Part shown: piece by piece, positions 23,430 through 34,227 of the stretch
How the letters are laid out: every line of letters starts with the position of its first letter
Numbering within the stretch: position 1 is the first letter of the stretch
Assembly (NCBI GenBank): GCA_950295325.1
Contig: OX485803.1
Coordinates: 36,471,554-36,535,553, forward strand
Direction: 5' to 3'
DNA: 64,000 bases
Source of the DNA: Polytrichum commune
Taxonomy: Eukaryota; Streptophyta; Polytrichopsida; Polytrichales; Polytrichaceae
Made by a program: the position numbers and the translations under genes
The notes under the pieces: generated by a model
Told to the model about the DNA's origin: nothing
Databases searched by the model: none
The model's input: the letters and a program-made list of their open reading frames with translations, nothing else

Positions 23430-23896
23430 GTGTCCTCTAAACTTCGTAGTATCACACCTGTGGCAACCAAAGTGCATGTGATGTAACAAAGTTTTGTAGT
23501 GTTAACATGGATGTGTGATACTATATAATTAGTGTAGCATGTGACACTATGGAATAACACAAAGTGCAACATTTTATGTTGTGGTGTGGTCCACTCCACT
23601 TGGCCTTTGCAAGCAATGTGGCATATGCATGCACCAACATTCAAGAAGTGGCATAAGAAGAAGAAGAATAAGAAGACTAAGAATAAGAAGGTGACACTCC
23701 ACATATTGACACATGGCGCAATGCGAGGGTGTGGATTGCCTTCATTGGTGGTATGCATTGATGACAAGATTTGTGATATAAGGGAGAGAAATGTGACAAT
23801 AAGGAGTGAGATTTGAACTACAAACATTTCTAGGGTTTTGGGATATTAGATAGTGAGTGGCATAATGGGAGTTGATATTACGGAGTTTAGGGTGTA
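23430..23896. mobile_element. inverted-terminus repeat inserted in family D, copy 1
   Basis: About 467 bp with imperfect inverted ends (CCTCTAAACTTCGTAGTATCAC on the left; CACCCTAAACTCCGTAATATC when the right end is inverted). Interior blocks (GTGGCAACCAAAGTGCA, TTTTGTAGTGTTAACATGGATG, GTGGTCCACTCCACTTGG, an AAGAAG tract, GAGAGAAATGTGACAATAA) recur at 31965-32455. Family D copies at 24150-24420 and 41290-41620 run through the same point without it. I could not define a target duplication, so the superfamily is unresolved. Open frames on both strands are shadows of the repeat. Confidence 0.65.
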
Positions 23897-24085
23897 TTCA
23901 TTGTCAAAGTGAAGATTCCTTGAGTTGGTATATTGATCATATAGGTCCCTCCAATTATAGTATTGACTATTGCGTCTAGAATGGTTCACAAATTTTGAGC
24001 ATGTAGTTCAAATATCTCTTCTCAACACATGTTTTTTTCTGTTTCCATTCTTAGAGTCGCATCCACCCATGCACCACTGAAATAT
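23897..24085. repeat. repeat family D, copy 3, right part
   Basis: Continues family D after the insert: GTGAAGATTCCTTGAG, ATATAGGTCCCTCCAATTAT, GAGCATGTAGTTCAAATATC, CCATTCTTAGAGTCGCATCC. Confidence 0.65.
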
Positions 24086-24149
24086 ATATTAGGTGTCTAA
24101 TTAAGACTAGTCACTTGATTAAGGTAGACGATTGTTTTTCGGACACTTC

Positions 24150-24420
24150 TCTTTGTGCATCCACGTCTTGTAGGATATGAACCATGCAATTAATGCAAGA
24201 TTATTAGCGAATTCAAACCGTGCCCTTAGCCATTTGTGCCACATTCTTTGGATGTTTTATGAATATCTTATTCATTATCAAAGTGAACTTAAATTCTTCT
24301 GCACATTAAGTTGTCATATAGGTCTTCCCATTCATGTAACATGTCTATTGGATTTTTGAGCACATAGTCCAAATAATCTCTTTTAAAGACATCCCTTTTT
24401 GGTGTCCGCTCTTAGATCCA
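24150..24420. repeat. repeat family D, copy 4 (uninterrupted)
   Basis: CACTTCTCTTTGTGCATCCA, TAGGATATGAACCATGCAAT, ATGAATATCTTATTCATTAT, GAGCACATAGTCCAAATAAT, TTTTTGGTGTCCGCTCTTAG. It gives the empty site for the 23430 insertion. Copy 4 lies directly after copy 3. Confidence 0.65.
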
Positions 24421-25384
24421 TATATAACTACACAAATTCTTTGAAATAGTGCATGTTAGTATACAAAGTTATGCAATGTACATTCTCATTAAATAGTTAT
24501 TTCTCTGTGTAACTCCAAATAACAACACACACTAATTGCAATAATCAATGTACTTTACCACTCACATATAGGGATCCATATTCTTGCTATGTTGAAATTA
24601 GGCGTGTCTACCTCAAGCACATCTACCTTAAGTTGAACCAATGATAGGGTGTGATTTAGAAGACCAACCTCACCATAATCACAACCAGAAGGATTTGCAT
24701 GCAACAATTTGAAGCAAAAGAATCATTATAGTGGTAGTTTATTGTGGTAGTTAAGCACAACCATGTTAGTGTACTAAACAATCTTTGAGTAGCATTTGTT
24801 TGACAAAAATCATTTAGAGGATTGAAATAGATCGTGATCATGACCACCATCGGTAGACATGATGAACTTAGTTGAAAATCCAAGTATTGATAAGGAAATT
24901 GAGAATAAAATAGCTTGTGGACCAGTTGTTGACTAGTATAACCCTTACAACATGGGCTGGGGATTCATGGCACTCATGTATTTTCATTAGTGTAAGTTCA
25001 TTCATCTTTGTGGATGAGATGAACCACTTTAGACACTACCTTACGTCTTCGGCTCCTTGTCTCAAGGGTTTTAAAAATACCAAGTTTTAGTAGTTCTAAA
25101 TAATCCTAATCTAATCTAATACTTAAGGCAATAATATGAAGAGTGTTAGACATAGGAAAAAATGCCTCATATAGAAGCAAGTGGGTGCATCATGCGTTGC
25201 CAATCTATCATTACTAGTCCGGTTATATTAAAGAAATTAATATGGGTGGACGTTAAATACCCCCCTAACAAACTTTTGGGGGTGTCAGATCCGGTTTGGG
25301 GCAACCCTCTAAAGAAATTTCTTAACCCGACCGAAAATTGTTGCCCATCCTGCCTAATTTAAAAAAAAAACATTGCCCTTGCAT
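24421..25384. other. intergenic sequence, no gene seen
   Basis: No supported open frame. A stretch near 24950-25030 (GGATTCATGGCACTCATG, GTGGATGAGATGAACC) is related to parts of 26390-26440 and 49060-49100. Confidence 0.3.
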
Positions 25385-25640
25385 TCTTGAAGGTTGCTTG
25401 ACTACAAATCCCATATTGAATGCACTTCACCTTCAAGGTCTAAAATCCAATATATATATATGTGCATTTCCAATTAGCTAATAAGCAATTGATTGGGACT
25501 TCATTTTGGAAGTGGAACCATCAATCAAGCATGTAATTAACTTGGAGGTCAAAAACATTACAAAATCCTCATTAATATTGGGGTTATAATTTTGTGACTA
25601 ACCATTTAAAATTATCTTTGTCATTCTAATGATAGATTAG
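25385..25640. repeat. diverged copy of the 37-39 kb inverted-repeat unit
   Basis: CCCATATTGAATGCACTTCA, CAATATATATA...TGTGCATTTCCA, AAGCAATTGATTGGGACTTC, CATGTAATTAACTTGGAGG follow the same order as 37500-37700. It lacks the GTCCTTCA-rich ends of the 37-39 kb copies. Confidence 0.65.
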
Positions 25641-26580
25641 TACAAGTGTTCATAAGATGACCAAAATGAACCAATAAAGATAGAATATAAAACATATAAT
25701 AAAAATATTATATAGAAATCAATTATATATTTCTAGATAATATAATATGAGGTATAAATAAATGGTGTGTTATTTGGCATTAGACTTGTGGGACAATGTT
25801 ATGGATGGGGTATACTCTGAAAATCATAAGTTTCTAATTATAGCCTATCTGAATTATTGTAATATTTTATCCTCATCACATATTGTATAAATTTTGAAAT
25901 CACATGGTGTATATTAATTATTTTCAAATAAATTTCATAAATTTCATAAAAATAAAAATAAAAATATTATTATTGAATTTATTTTTGAGTTCACCAATCT
26001 ACCATGAGGTGATATATATTATTATGACATATTACAAATGTTTGAGCAATCAAACCTGTGCTGAATAAATGAATTATGAACAAACAAAAAAATGTTTATG
26101 ACAACACGTCATAATTATATGTTGCACACGTTGATATCTTGTGATATTTATCAAATAACCATGTGGAATTCAAATTCACATCATGGCCTTGGAAACAATT
26201 CATGGGAAGTTAGAAAATAGGCTTAGAGCATCCAAGGCCACATCATTGCCCCTTGCCAACCAATTGATATTTACAAAATAACTAGTAGTTCACAATAGCT
26301 ATAAATGAAAAAATAGGTCTTACATGCCAACTCGGAGGTGTTTCACTAAAGTAAGCTCCATCCGAGCTTCTTGATGGACTCATCCGATTTTCATTACCGG
26401 ATGACTTTACTTGAGTGCCATGAATCCCCGGCCTACAACATGCCACGAGTACATTTAATTTGCAAGCTTTGACCATTGCATGTTTTGCTTTGCTCTACAA
26501 TAGACCAATGCTTTTGTTCACACTTGTCCATGTTTTGAACTACGATTATGTGACATTAATTGTGATGCACTTGATTTATG
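25641..26580. other. very AT-rich intergenic sequence, no gene seen
   Basis: Long AT-rich runs (25680-26000). No supported feature. Confidence 0.35.
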
Positions 26581-26950
26581 AGTCCCCCCTCCCCCCCCCT
26601 TCTTCTCAGTTATTTTGGAGTTATCCTTTAATTCAACTAGATTTTTGGTCGAGAGTTGCTTGTTTTGCATATGGAGATTTTCATGTTTGGTAAGATTTCG
26701 GTGCATACTTGGAGTTAGTGTGGAGATTTGAATGAAGAACATTATGTATTGGTTCATTGGGGACCAAACTTATTTTTGCACCTCTTGCATGTCAAAATGA
26801 CTTTGATCCTTAATGAACCAAGATAGTAACTTATTTGTCCAAACCTCCACACAACTCCAAGCATGCATACAAAACTTATTGAACATGTAAGCAAAATAAC
26901 CAAACTCCCAACCAAAAATTTGGTTGAATTAATGGACAACCCTGGTATGA
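26581..26950. repeat. imperfect inverted repeat (foldback)
   Basis: Left blocks (CTTTAATTCAACTAGATTTTTGG, GCATACTTGGAGTTAGTGTGG) appear inverted on the right (CCAAAAATTTGGTTGAATTAATGG, CCACACAACTCCAAGCATGC). This gives a foldback of about 370 bp, probably an old MITE. Confidence 0.5.
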
Positions 26951-27335
26951 TATTACTTATCCACCAAAATCTTGGCAGTCCCCACTCAAAATTCTACAAT
27001 ACTTCTCTTAGGGTGGGTTTTACATTAGGGTCCAAGTCCAAGAAACTTGGGGTTCCAGAACACCCCTAAGTGGACTGGCTTACTTTTGACTCCAGATTAA
27101 ACCCAAACTTGAAGATTGATTTCACAATCTAGAAGAAATACCTATTCTCTTGAGTGAAAAATCACAAAGGAAATGGGCGGGAAAGGGAAATTTAGCCCTT
27201 GTATCAAATTTTTATGCCTTTGACCTAAACCCTATTGTAAACTCCTTGGTCCAACATTTCGCTCTCAATCAATAGGATTGCACGATTTTGGAGTCTCCTT
27301 GGTCTTGGACACTACTGTACACTTGCTTTAATTTA
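26951..27335. other. intergenic sequence with a partial TIR-element end
   Basis: GGGTTTTACATTAGGGTCCAAG at about 27013 resembles the ends of the 51356-51669 element. The other end was not found. No gene. Confidence 0.3.
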
Positions 27336-27801
27336 GGGGTTGTTTACACCATGGACCATGAAATTGTCCCAAAGTGTTGTAAAACCTAAGATTGGCTATT
27401 GAACTCATCCCAAGACCACTTCAGTTTACATCAAGGAAAAAATGTCACAATGACAATAGAGTCCCCAATAGGCATATTTTAAAGCCTACATTATCCACTA
27501 ACATGGTCTAACAGGTTTTGCGGTGGGAGAGGCAAAAGAGGTGCTCTAGTAGAGAAAGGCAAGGGCCCATGGCAATGACATGTTGTTATAATAAATATTT
27601 AGTGAATCCTTTTTTGGGGAAGAGAAGATGAAGACAAAAGAAGATGAAGACAAGAGAAGACAAGAAAATGGTCAAACTTGAATTTTCTTCTTCTTCAAAA
27701 CTGCCATTTTTGGGCATATATTAAAAAAAAAATCAGCACATTCATTTTTTGGTGCATGGTCATTCTTCTTGGTCCACATTTGGATTTACACCTAGTGAGA
27801 G

Positions 27802-29830
27802 TATGAGCCCAAAATGAGTGCTCATATTTGTTTTATGTTTAGAATTTAATTAGAATTGCAATTGGAGTGTTATTGAAACAATCAAAAGTATAAAAAGAGT
27901 GAGGCTTGGTGTGGATTTATGTTTAGGCCTTAAGCCATTTTGTGTGGTTAATTAGAGGGTTAGTGACATTAGGGAGTGTTTTGATTAGAGGAGTAGTGTT
28001 TGATGAGGCAAGGGGACGTGCCTTTGATTTAAATGTTTGAATTAGAACATGTTCTTGTTGGTTTAGGGGGTAAGGAGTTAGTGGATAGGATAAGGTCCTA
28101 CTAAGTAGGAGAAGGTTGAGGGGTTTGTGGTTTTGGGTGCCCTCCCTTCCTTCTTCTCTTCTCTCTTCATTCTCTTCCTCTCTCCCGGCCCTCTCTCTCT
28201 TGTTCTCTCTAGGAGGTTGAGCTCTTAGAGCTTGAAAACCATGTGGAAGTAAGTAGGGGAACTTAGTAGAATTAGTTAAATTAGGAGGGGAAGTAAGTAA
28301 GGTAGCATAGGAGAATTAGTGGAATATCTTGGGAGGATTAGTTAGGAGATTGTGAGTATTAAGGGGTTGGTCCCATTAAGGGTGAAGCAGAAATGGTGAT
28401 TTAGTTCTATGCTACTAGGTTGCTGGCCCAAGGTAGGTTGTTGGCCCAGGCCGGTTGGGGCATAAATGGTGATTTAGTTCTATGCTACTAGGCTGCTGGC
28501 CCAAGGCAGGTTGCTGGCCCAGGCCGGTTGGGGCAGAGATGGTGATTTAGTTCTGGACTACTAGGTTGCTGGACCAAGGTCCGGGGTGGGCAGAAATGGG
28601 GATTTAGTTCTATGTCACTAAGCTGCTGGCCCAGGCCGGTTGAGCAGAAATGGGAATTTAGTTCTATGCTACTAAGCTGCTGGACCAGGCCGGTTGGGCA
28701 GAAATGGGAATTTAGTTCTATGCTACTAAGCTGCTGGCCCAAGGCAGGTTGCTGGCCCAAGCCGGTTGGGGCGGAGATGGTGATTTAGTTCTATGCTACT
28801 AAGCTGCTGGACCATACCGGTTGGGGCAGAGATGGTGATTTAGTTATGGACTACTAGGTTGCTGGACCAAGGTCCGGGGTGGGCAGAAATGGGGATTTAG
28901 TTCTATGTCACTAAGCTGCTGGCCCAGGCCGGTTGGGCAGAAATGGGGATTTAGTTCTATGTCACTAAGCTGCTGGCCCATGCCGGTTGAGCAGAAATGG
29001 GAATTTAGTTCTATGCTACTAAGCTGCTGAACCAAGGCAAACTGCTGGACCAGGCCGGTTGGGCAGAAATGGGAATTTAGTTCTATGCTACTAAGCTGCT
29101 GAACCAAGGCAAACTGCTGGACCAGGCCGGTTGGGCAGAAATGGGAATTTAGTTCTATGCTACTAAGCTGCTGGACCAGACCGGTTGGGGCAGAGATGGT
29201 GATTTAGTTCTATGCTACTAAGCTGCTGGCCTAGGCCGGTTGAGCAGAAATGGGAATTTAGTTCTATGCTACTAAGCTGCTGAACCAAGGCAAGCTGTTG
29301 GACCAGGCCGGTTGGGTAGAAATGGGAATTTAGTTCTATGCTACTACGCTGCTGGCCAAGGCAAACTGCTGGACCAGACCGGTTGGGGCAGAGATGGTGA
29401 TTTAGTTCTATGCTATTAAGCTGCTGGACCAAGGCCGGTTGGGCCCAAGGATAGGTTGCTTATCGAGCCGCGAGTCGGTTATCGAACCGGGTATAGGACG
29501 AGGTGGAAGATCGACGTACATGGAAGGGACAAGGGCCAAGGGCATTAGGGGGATTTAGCTCACATGAATCAAAGGGTAGTCTAGGGGGGTTAGAGTTTGG
29601 TAATGATTTTAGAGTTGGGTTGTGAATTAGTATAGGGAGAAAGGGTTGAATCAAGAAAATCGTTTATTAATGCTTGTAACCTTATTATGGAATAAATTGG
29701 TGTGCAAGAATTAATGGGAAGTGAGTTGGAGTTTCATGAAGTTGGTAAAAGGGAGCTATGTGAACATGGATGTGATACCCATTCCCTCACCCGGACTAGG
29801 ACGCTTAAGGGTGGGTGGTTTGGCCTCATA
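27802..29830. mobile_element. solo-LTR-like element, family L, copy 2 (2029 bp)
   Basis: Starts TATGAGCCCAAAATGAG and ends GGTTTGGCCTCATA, so TATGAG and CTCATA are inverted. It is flanked by GAGAG at 27797-27801 and 29831-29835. The relative at 7487-7800 reads straight across (CCTAGTGAGGGGCCCAAAG on the matching strand), confirming the insertion point. The left 350 bp and right 150 bp are shared with 10511-11863, but the interior array differs in unit length and sequence. No protein-coding interior. Confidence 0.87.
28383..29450 (-). repeat. tandem array, ~18 units of about 54 bp, inside LTR-like copy 2
   Basis: Core unit: GGGCAGAAATGGGAATTTAG, TTCTATGCTACTAAGCTGCTG, GACCAGGCCGGTT. Some units carry an added AAGGCAGGTTGCTGGCCC-type segment. 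Because 54 is divisible by three, the minus strand shows long pseudo-ORFs with a QQLSSIELNSHFCPTG motif; these are array by-products. Short blocks (CTACTAGGTTGCTG, CCCAAGGC) resemble the 43-bp array at 11085-11475. Confidence 0.92.
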
Positions 29831-29961
29831 GAGAGGCCCAAAGGCTTTGTAAATTGATTTTCTAAGAAATCAGACCATGGAAGATGGACCATGAAGTCGG
29901 ACCATGGGAAAAGGCCATCCTCCATGGTCCGACTTGCATGGTCCATGGTGTAAACCGGCCC

Positions 29962-30789
29962 TTTAAGTTAGTGCATGTGCATGCGTTGTCAGAATTGGTA
30001 TCATGATGTTGAGTAACTTATACAGTGTGCAAAAAGCCAACTTATTATTCTTCAAAAAGTCACTGACATATATCCTTGCCACACGTCTTCTAAGTTCTCA
30101 CATGAATACCTAATGTGGCCCAAGGTATGTGGCCGGGGCACCTAAGCTTGAAATTATATCAAACATTGGATATCTTAACAACTACACTAAGCTTGATATT
30201 TAGCGTCACTTACTATTTGGAGTTAACAAAGTGCTATATCTTTTTACTATTAATGTAAATTTTTTTACCAAGTAAAGATGTTAATGTACTATAATGTCCA
30301 AACAACCAATCCAATCTTTGTTAGTGAAAAATGAGATATACAATAAACAATTATAGCATTGCGTAGTGCCAAATAGTACATGGCACTATATATGATATTT
30401 AGTGTAGTTAAATACAATATTAAATTACATAATTATCTTACATATCTGTTTTCTGCAAAGTCGCTTGAAATGACATTTCCGATGGTTGCGATTATGAGTT
30501 GTATCATGCGTTGGAGGCGAAAAATAAAATAAAAATTGCCAGTAAGCTTATTTCTATATTAGATAGTGAAACTTCAGCTAAACCTTTTTGTGAAAATCCT
30601 ATTTTTTCTCTAATGTTCAAACACTTCAAAGGCCATATAACTAAAGATGTTGGGCAATAGGTGCTGTAGCAGCTGTACGAGGGGATTAATTGATGCTCCA
30701 AGAACTACAAGTGGTGGAGTAAAATAAAGAGCTCATTATAAGGATGTTTGAATAGCATAAAGTGACATTATAAATTGTAGGCAACTCTC
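29962..30789. other. intergenic sequence, no gene seen
   Basis: AT-rich; no supported open frame or element boundary. Confidence 0.35.
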
Positions 30790-31380
30790 TTTGGGTTTAA
30801 GGGCCACTTCACACCATGGCCGTCCAAGTCGAGAGGCTGTGCGAATGAATGGCCAAAGTTTGTTGAGAGTCCAAAGAACCGGCCTGAAAATAGCCAATAA
30901 AATATAGGAATTGGAGCATTCGGCCAGGCATAGTGTGAAGCCTCCAAAGGCCAAGCCCAAAGTCCAAACCTTTGGCCATGAACTTCCACAGTCTCTCCAC
31001 TTGGATGGTCATAGTGTGAAGCCTCCAAAGGTCAAGCCCAAAGTCCAAACCCATATCATTTGTTTGGAGCATCCCACTTTATTCCCTGTCCAAAACACCC
31101 CCTTCAATCTAACGGCCAAGATCTTGTCAGTTTTTTTAATTTTTTCATGAAAAAAAATCGACGGCCTCTTGATCATAGTTTGGGTTTCCATTCTTGTCTG
31201 ACCCAAACTTCCTTCGCGAGTCCGTCACCTTGGTCAAATAGTATTGCCATTGACACATTTTGGAGAGCGACGGCCTTCGGACTTTGGCCTCTAGTGTGAA
31301 GGGTCGAGAGGCCGAATTCTTGATTTCTTGCAATTTGATTGGTGGAGATCGACAACCATAGTGTGAAGCGGCTCTAAGCT
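30790..31380. repeat. degenerate direct repeats with CATAGTGTGAAG(C/G) motif
   Basis: CATAGTGTGAAGCCTCCAAAG followed by AAGCCCAAAGTCCAAACC occurs at about 30930 and 31010. Diverged forms lie at about 30800, 31292 and 31355. Overlapping open frames on both strands come from the repeat structure. Confidence 0.6.
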
Positions 31381-31964
31381 TTCAAGGGTTAAGATTAGTG
31401 TTGGATGACTAATATCCTTTTCTTTTAATACCCTTGGGATGTGAAAAATGGTGTTTTTACATTTGTTTAAATTGATATGGGTAGAGTGTGCATAATTGAG
31501 TATAATTGATTTCTTGTCACCATTTAAATTTACATACCATCCACGAACCTTCATACGTACCAAGGTAAATTTACCCTAATATTAATATGATATTTATTAG
31601 GAAGGTATGAACTCAAATAATGACTTGGACATATCCTCGCTTCTTGTTGATGCTCACCAAGTATCAAGTCCTCGACTGATGTTACAATTTTGATATCAGT
31701 TGGGTGCGTTCTTTGATACCATGTGTGTATTCACCTACATTGATATATGCAATTAGGTCGCCCCACATTAATACATTAACATTCCACATAATTTTGAACA
31801 TTTACTATCATAGTAACAAAATGAAATAATGAATCTTTTACTACGTTTGCTACATAAATCATTTAACAAACTTATAAGTTTTTGCGATCTTGTTTTGACA
31901 TGTAATAATTTGCATGTGTAAAGAGGCAACCTATTTGCAAAGCAAAACCTAATAGCACATATCA
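31381..31964. other. intergenic sequence, no gene seen
   Basis: No supported feature. Confidence 0.3.
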
Positions 31965-32455
31965 GTGTACACTCTAAACCCCATACTATCACACCTGTGG
32001 CAACCAAAGTGCACGTGATATTACGGAGTTTTGTAGTGTTAACATGGATGCGTGATACTATAGAATTAGTGTAGCATGTGGCATTTTGGAATAACACAAA
32101 GGAGATGTGAGGATAATTTGAATTCGTTCTCCCATCACCTACGCTAGTGTGGTCCACTCCACTTGGTCTTTCCAGGCGATGTGGTGGACGCATGCACACA
32201 CATTCAACAAGTGCCACAAGAAGAAGAAGAAGAAGAAGACACTCCACATGTTGACACATGATGCAATGCAAGGGTGTGGATTGACTTCTTTGGTGGTTTG
32301 CATTAATAACAAGTTTTGTGATATAAGGGAGAGAAATGTGACAATAAAGAGTGAGATTTGCACTACAAACATCCGTTCCCTAAGGTTTCGGGATATTAGA
32401 GAGTATGTGACATTATGGAGGTTAATATTATGGAGTTAATGTTAGGGTGTAGTAC
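31965..32455. mobile_element. inverted-terminus repeat, copy 2 (relative of 23430-23896)
   Basis: Left GTGTACACTCTAAACC and inverted right end GTACTACACCCTAAC. The interior shares GTGGCAACCAAAGTGCA, TTTTGTAGTGTTAACATGG, GTGGTCCACTCCACTTGG and an AAGAAG tract with copy 1 in the same order. Confidence 0.6.
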
Positions 32456-32488
32456 CTATATATTGGTGCAACGTTGGTTAAGTCCATC

Positions 32489-32900
32489 TTATCTTAGAAT
32501 ACCATCTGGCTCTTCGTTGAGAAATGAGAGGGAGGAAGTGCCACATACACATTTCCCTAGCATGTACACAATGCCAAGTGTTTCTTCACCATTTATGTGC
32601 AGAGTTGAACTATAGCCTCCAAGAGTACGCTCAACGTGATAAGGTGAAAAGTAGAAGGTGCTATGGTGAGGTACTTTTGACATCATCTCAAACTTGCAAA
32701 TAGTACCTGAAAATTATCCCTCTCAAAAGGTTGGGATCAGCCATCCAGTGTTTGGAGATGCTTCTTGTGTTTAAGCTATTAGCCAAAAGGATCTCAGTTT
32801 GAACATGTGTTTGGTATATAGGTAGACATGCTAGGAACTTCACTAGCTTCGCAACTTTCAGAAATTTTCCCAAGCTCAATTAACATGTTTTCAAGACAAA
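32489..32900 (-). pseudogene. unidentified exon-like fragments
   Basis: Two minus-strand open stretches in different frames (about 32879-32700: SLGKFLKVAKLVKFLACLP; 32686-32489: MMSKVPHHSTFYFSPYHVER, then GEETLGIVYMLGKC). They have ordinary, non-repetitive composition and a possible donor/acceptor pair between them. I do not recognise the protein and see no complete gene model. A relic of a coding gene is possible. Confidence 0.25.
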
Positions 32901-34227
32901 ACGATCAATTTCGGGACTAAAATCAGGTGAGACCTAGAATAAGATGGGAAACTTAAAAATGTTGACAATCATGCTTCTAGGATGCCTGAAGCTTTTTGAG
33001 CCTCAAAACCACCTCTATCTGTGTGAAAACACTTCACGATGGTACATAAAATTTTCTATAGGATATAAACTAAAACATAAATATCCCTGAACAAGCCATC
33101 CGAGGGCATCAAGGTTTAGTACTTAGATGCAGATCTACTTCTTTGAATCTCGACCATGATCCTTAACTGAAATGAGATTAGAATACTGCAATGGAGCTCT
33201 AAAGGGTGGTTTATATATAACGAGACAGGAGTGAGGGATACTTGAACTCTTTGAAGTTTGAAGTTGTGATTGCTTGAGAAATGATTTCATTACACACTCA
33301 TCCCCTGGAATTGAGCTTCATGGGCCCAAGAACAATCACAATTCTTGTGCCTTGATCATTCTGATGAGAATCATGATAGATCCGCTTAACCCCAGATTCG
33401 GAATTGAATCTGAAATGTGCAAATATTGAAAAGAGAACTACCCAACTGCACTGAATCGTGATATGTTCATGTGATCCAATTTGGTTCTCAAAGATCGGTG
33501 CACCATACCTATATGATCAAGCCAGTGTTGGACTAGTATGCTCTTTGGTTTATATAGCTCACCTTTCTATGACGAGGATTTCACAATTTTTGATACATGC
33601 AAGGATCTTCACACCAAGGCAAAATCGCCCTAATATCAATATAGCTTAGAATGGCACTCACCTAAAGAATAGCTTGATTATGTAAAGATTTTATCACTTT
33701 GACATGTCTATTAATTATTAGTATTTGATCGGTATTACAATTTTGATGCTTTGATAACCATGCATAGGTTCTTTAAATACCATTTTTGATGTTGAATATT
33801 GATACCATGCGTACACATGTATATTGGTCCAACATTAATTCAGACCTTATGTACCCACACTCATAAACCAAGAAAGAGCGAACGAAAAGAAAGAAAAGAA
33901 AGAATAGAAAGAAAGGTGTCTTTTACCTTGACATACGATGTTTGTTCACTGCCTCCCTCACATGTCCGCGTAAGCATGAGAGTGGGGAGCGGCTTAGTGC
34001 CTATTTTCATAAGTGGATCGTGTGGTTAGTGATAGGCTATGTGTTCTATGTTAATTTTGGGTTTTAGTGTTAGTAAGTGTGTTTATTCAAGTGGAACCAA
34101 GGCTTGTTTCTTTTCTAATTTCCTGTTGTTTAGGATTATGTGTGTTAGGTACCTTAGAGCAATTTGTGAGAAGCATTCCATTAGCTCATGGATTTTGGAG
34201 TTAGGGATTTGTAGGTCTTGGAGGAGT
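32901..34227. other. intergenic sequence with a purine tract
   Basis: An AAAGAAAG-type purine tract lies at 33868-33918. Nothing else is supported. Confidence 0.35.

Larger units (their letters stand above)
27336..29961. mobile_element. PIF/Tourist-like MITE host, split by a solo LTR
   Basis: Left end GGGGTTGTTTACACCATGG and inverted right end GGGCCGGTTTACACCATGG continue together through ACCATG. It is flanked by TTA on the left and TTTA on the right (3-bp duplication TTA, boundary uncertain by one base). The element is interrupted at 27802-29830 by an LTR-like insertion. A truncated, uninterrupted relative lies at 7487-7800. Confidence 0.72.

Noticed and set aside
28488-29432. Three long minus-strand open frames with a QQLSSIELNSHFCPTG repeat
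   Set aside because: They are produced by a 54-bp non-coding tandem array inside an LTR-like element; the period is a multiple of three, so the frame stays open.
31768-32439. Minus-strand 167-codon and plus-strand 96-codon open frames
   Set aside because: They lie within the inverted-terminus repeat, whose relative at 23.4-23.9 kb shows similar but broken frames.
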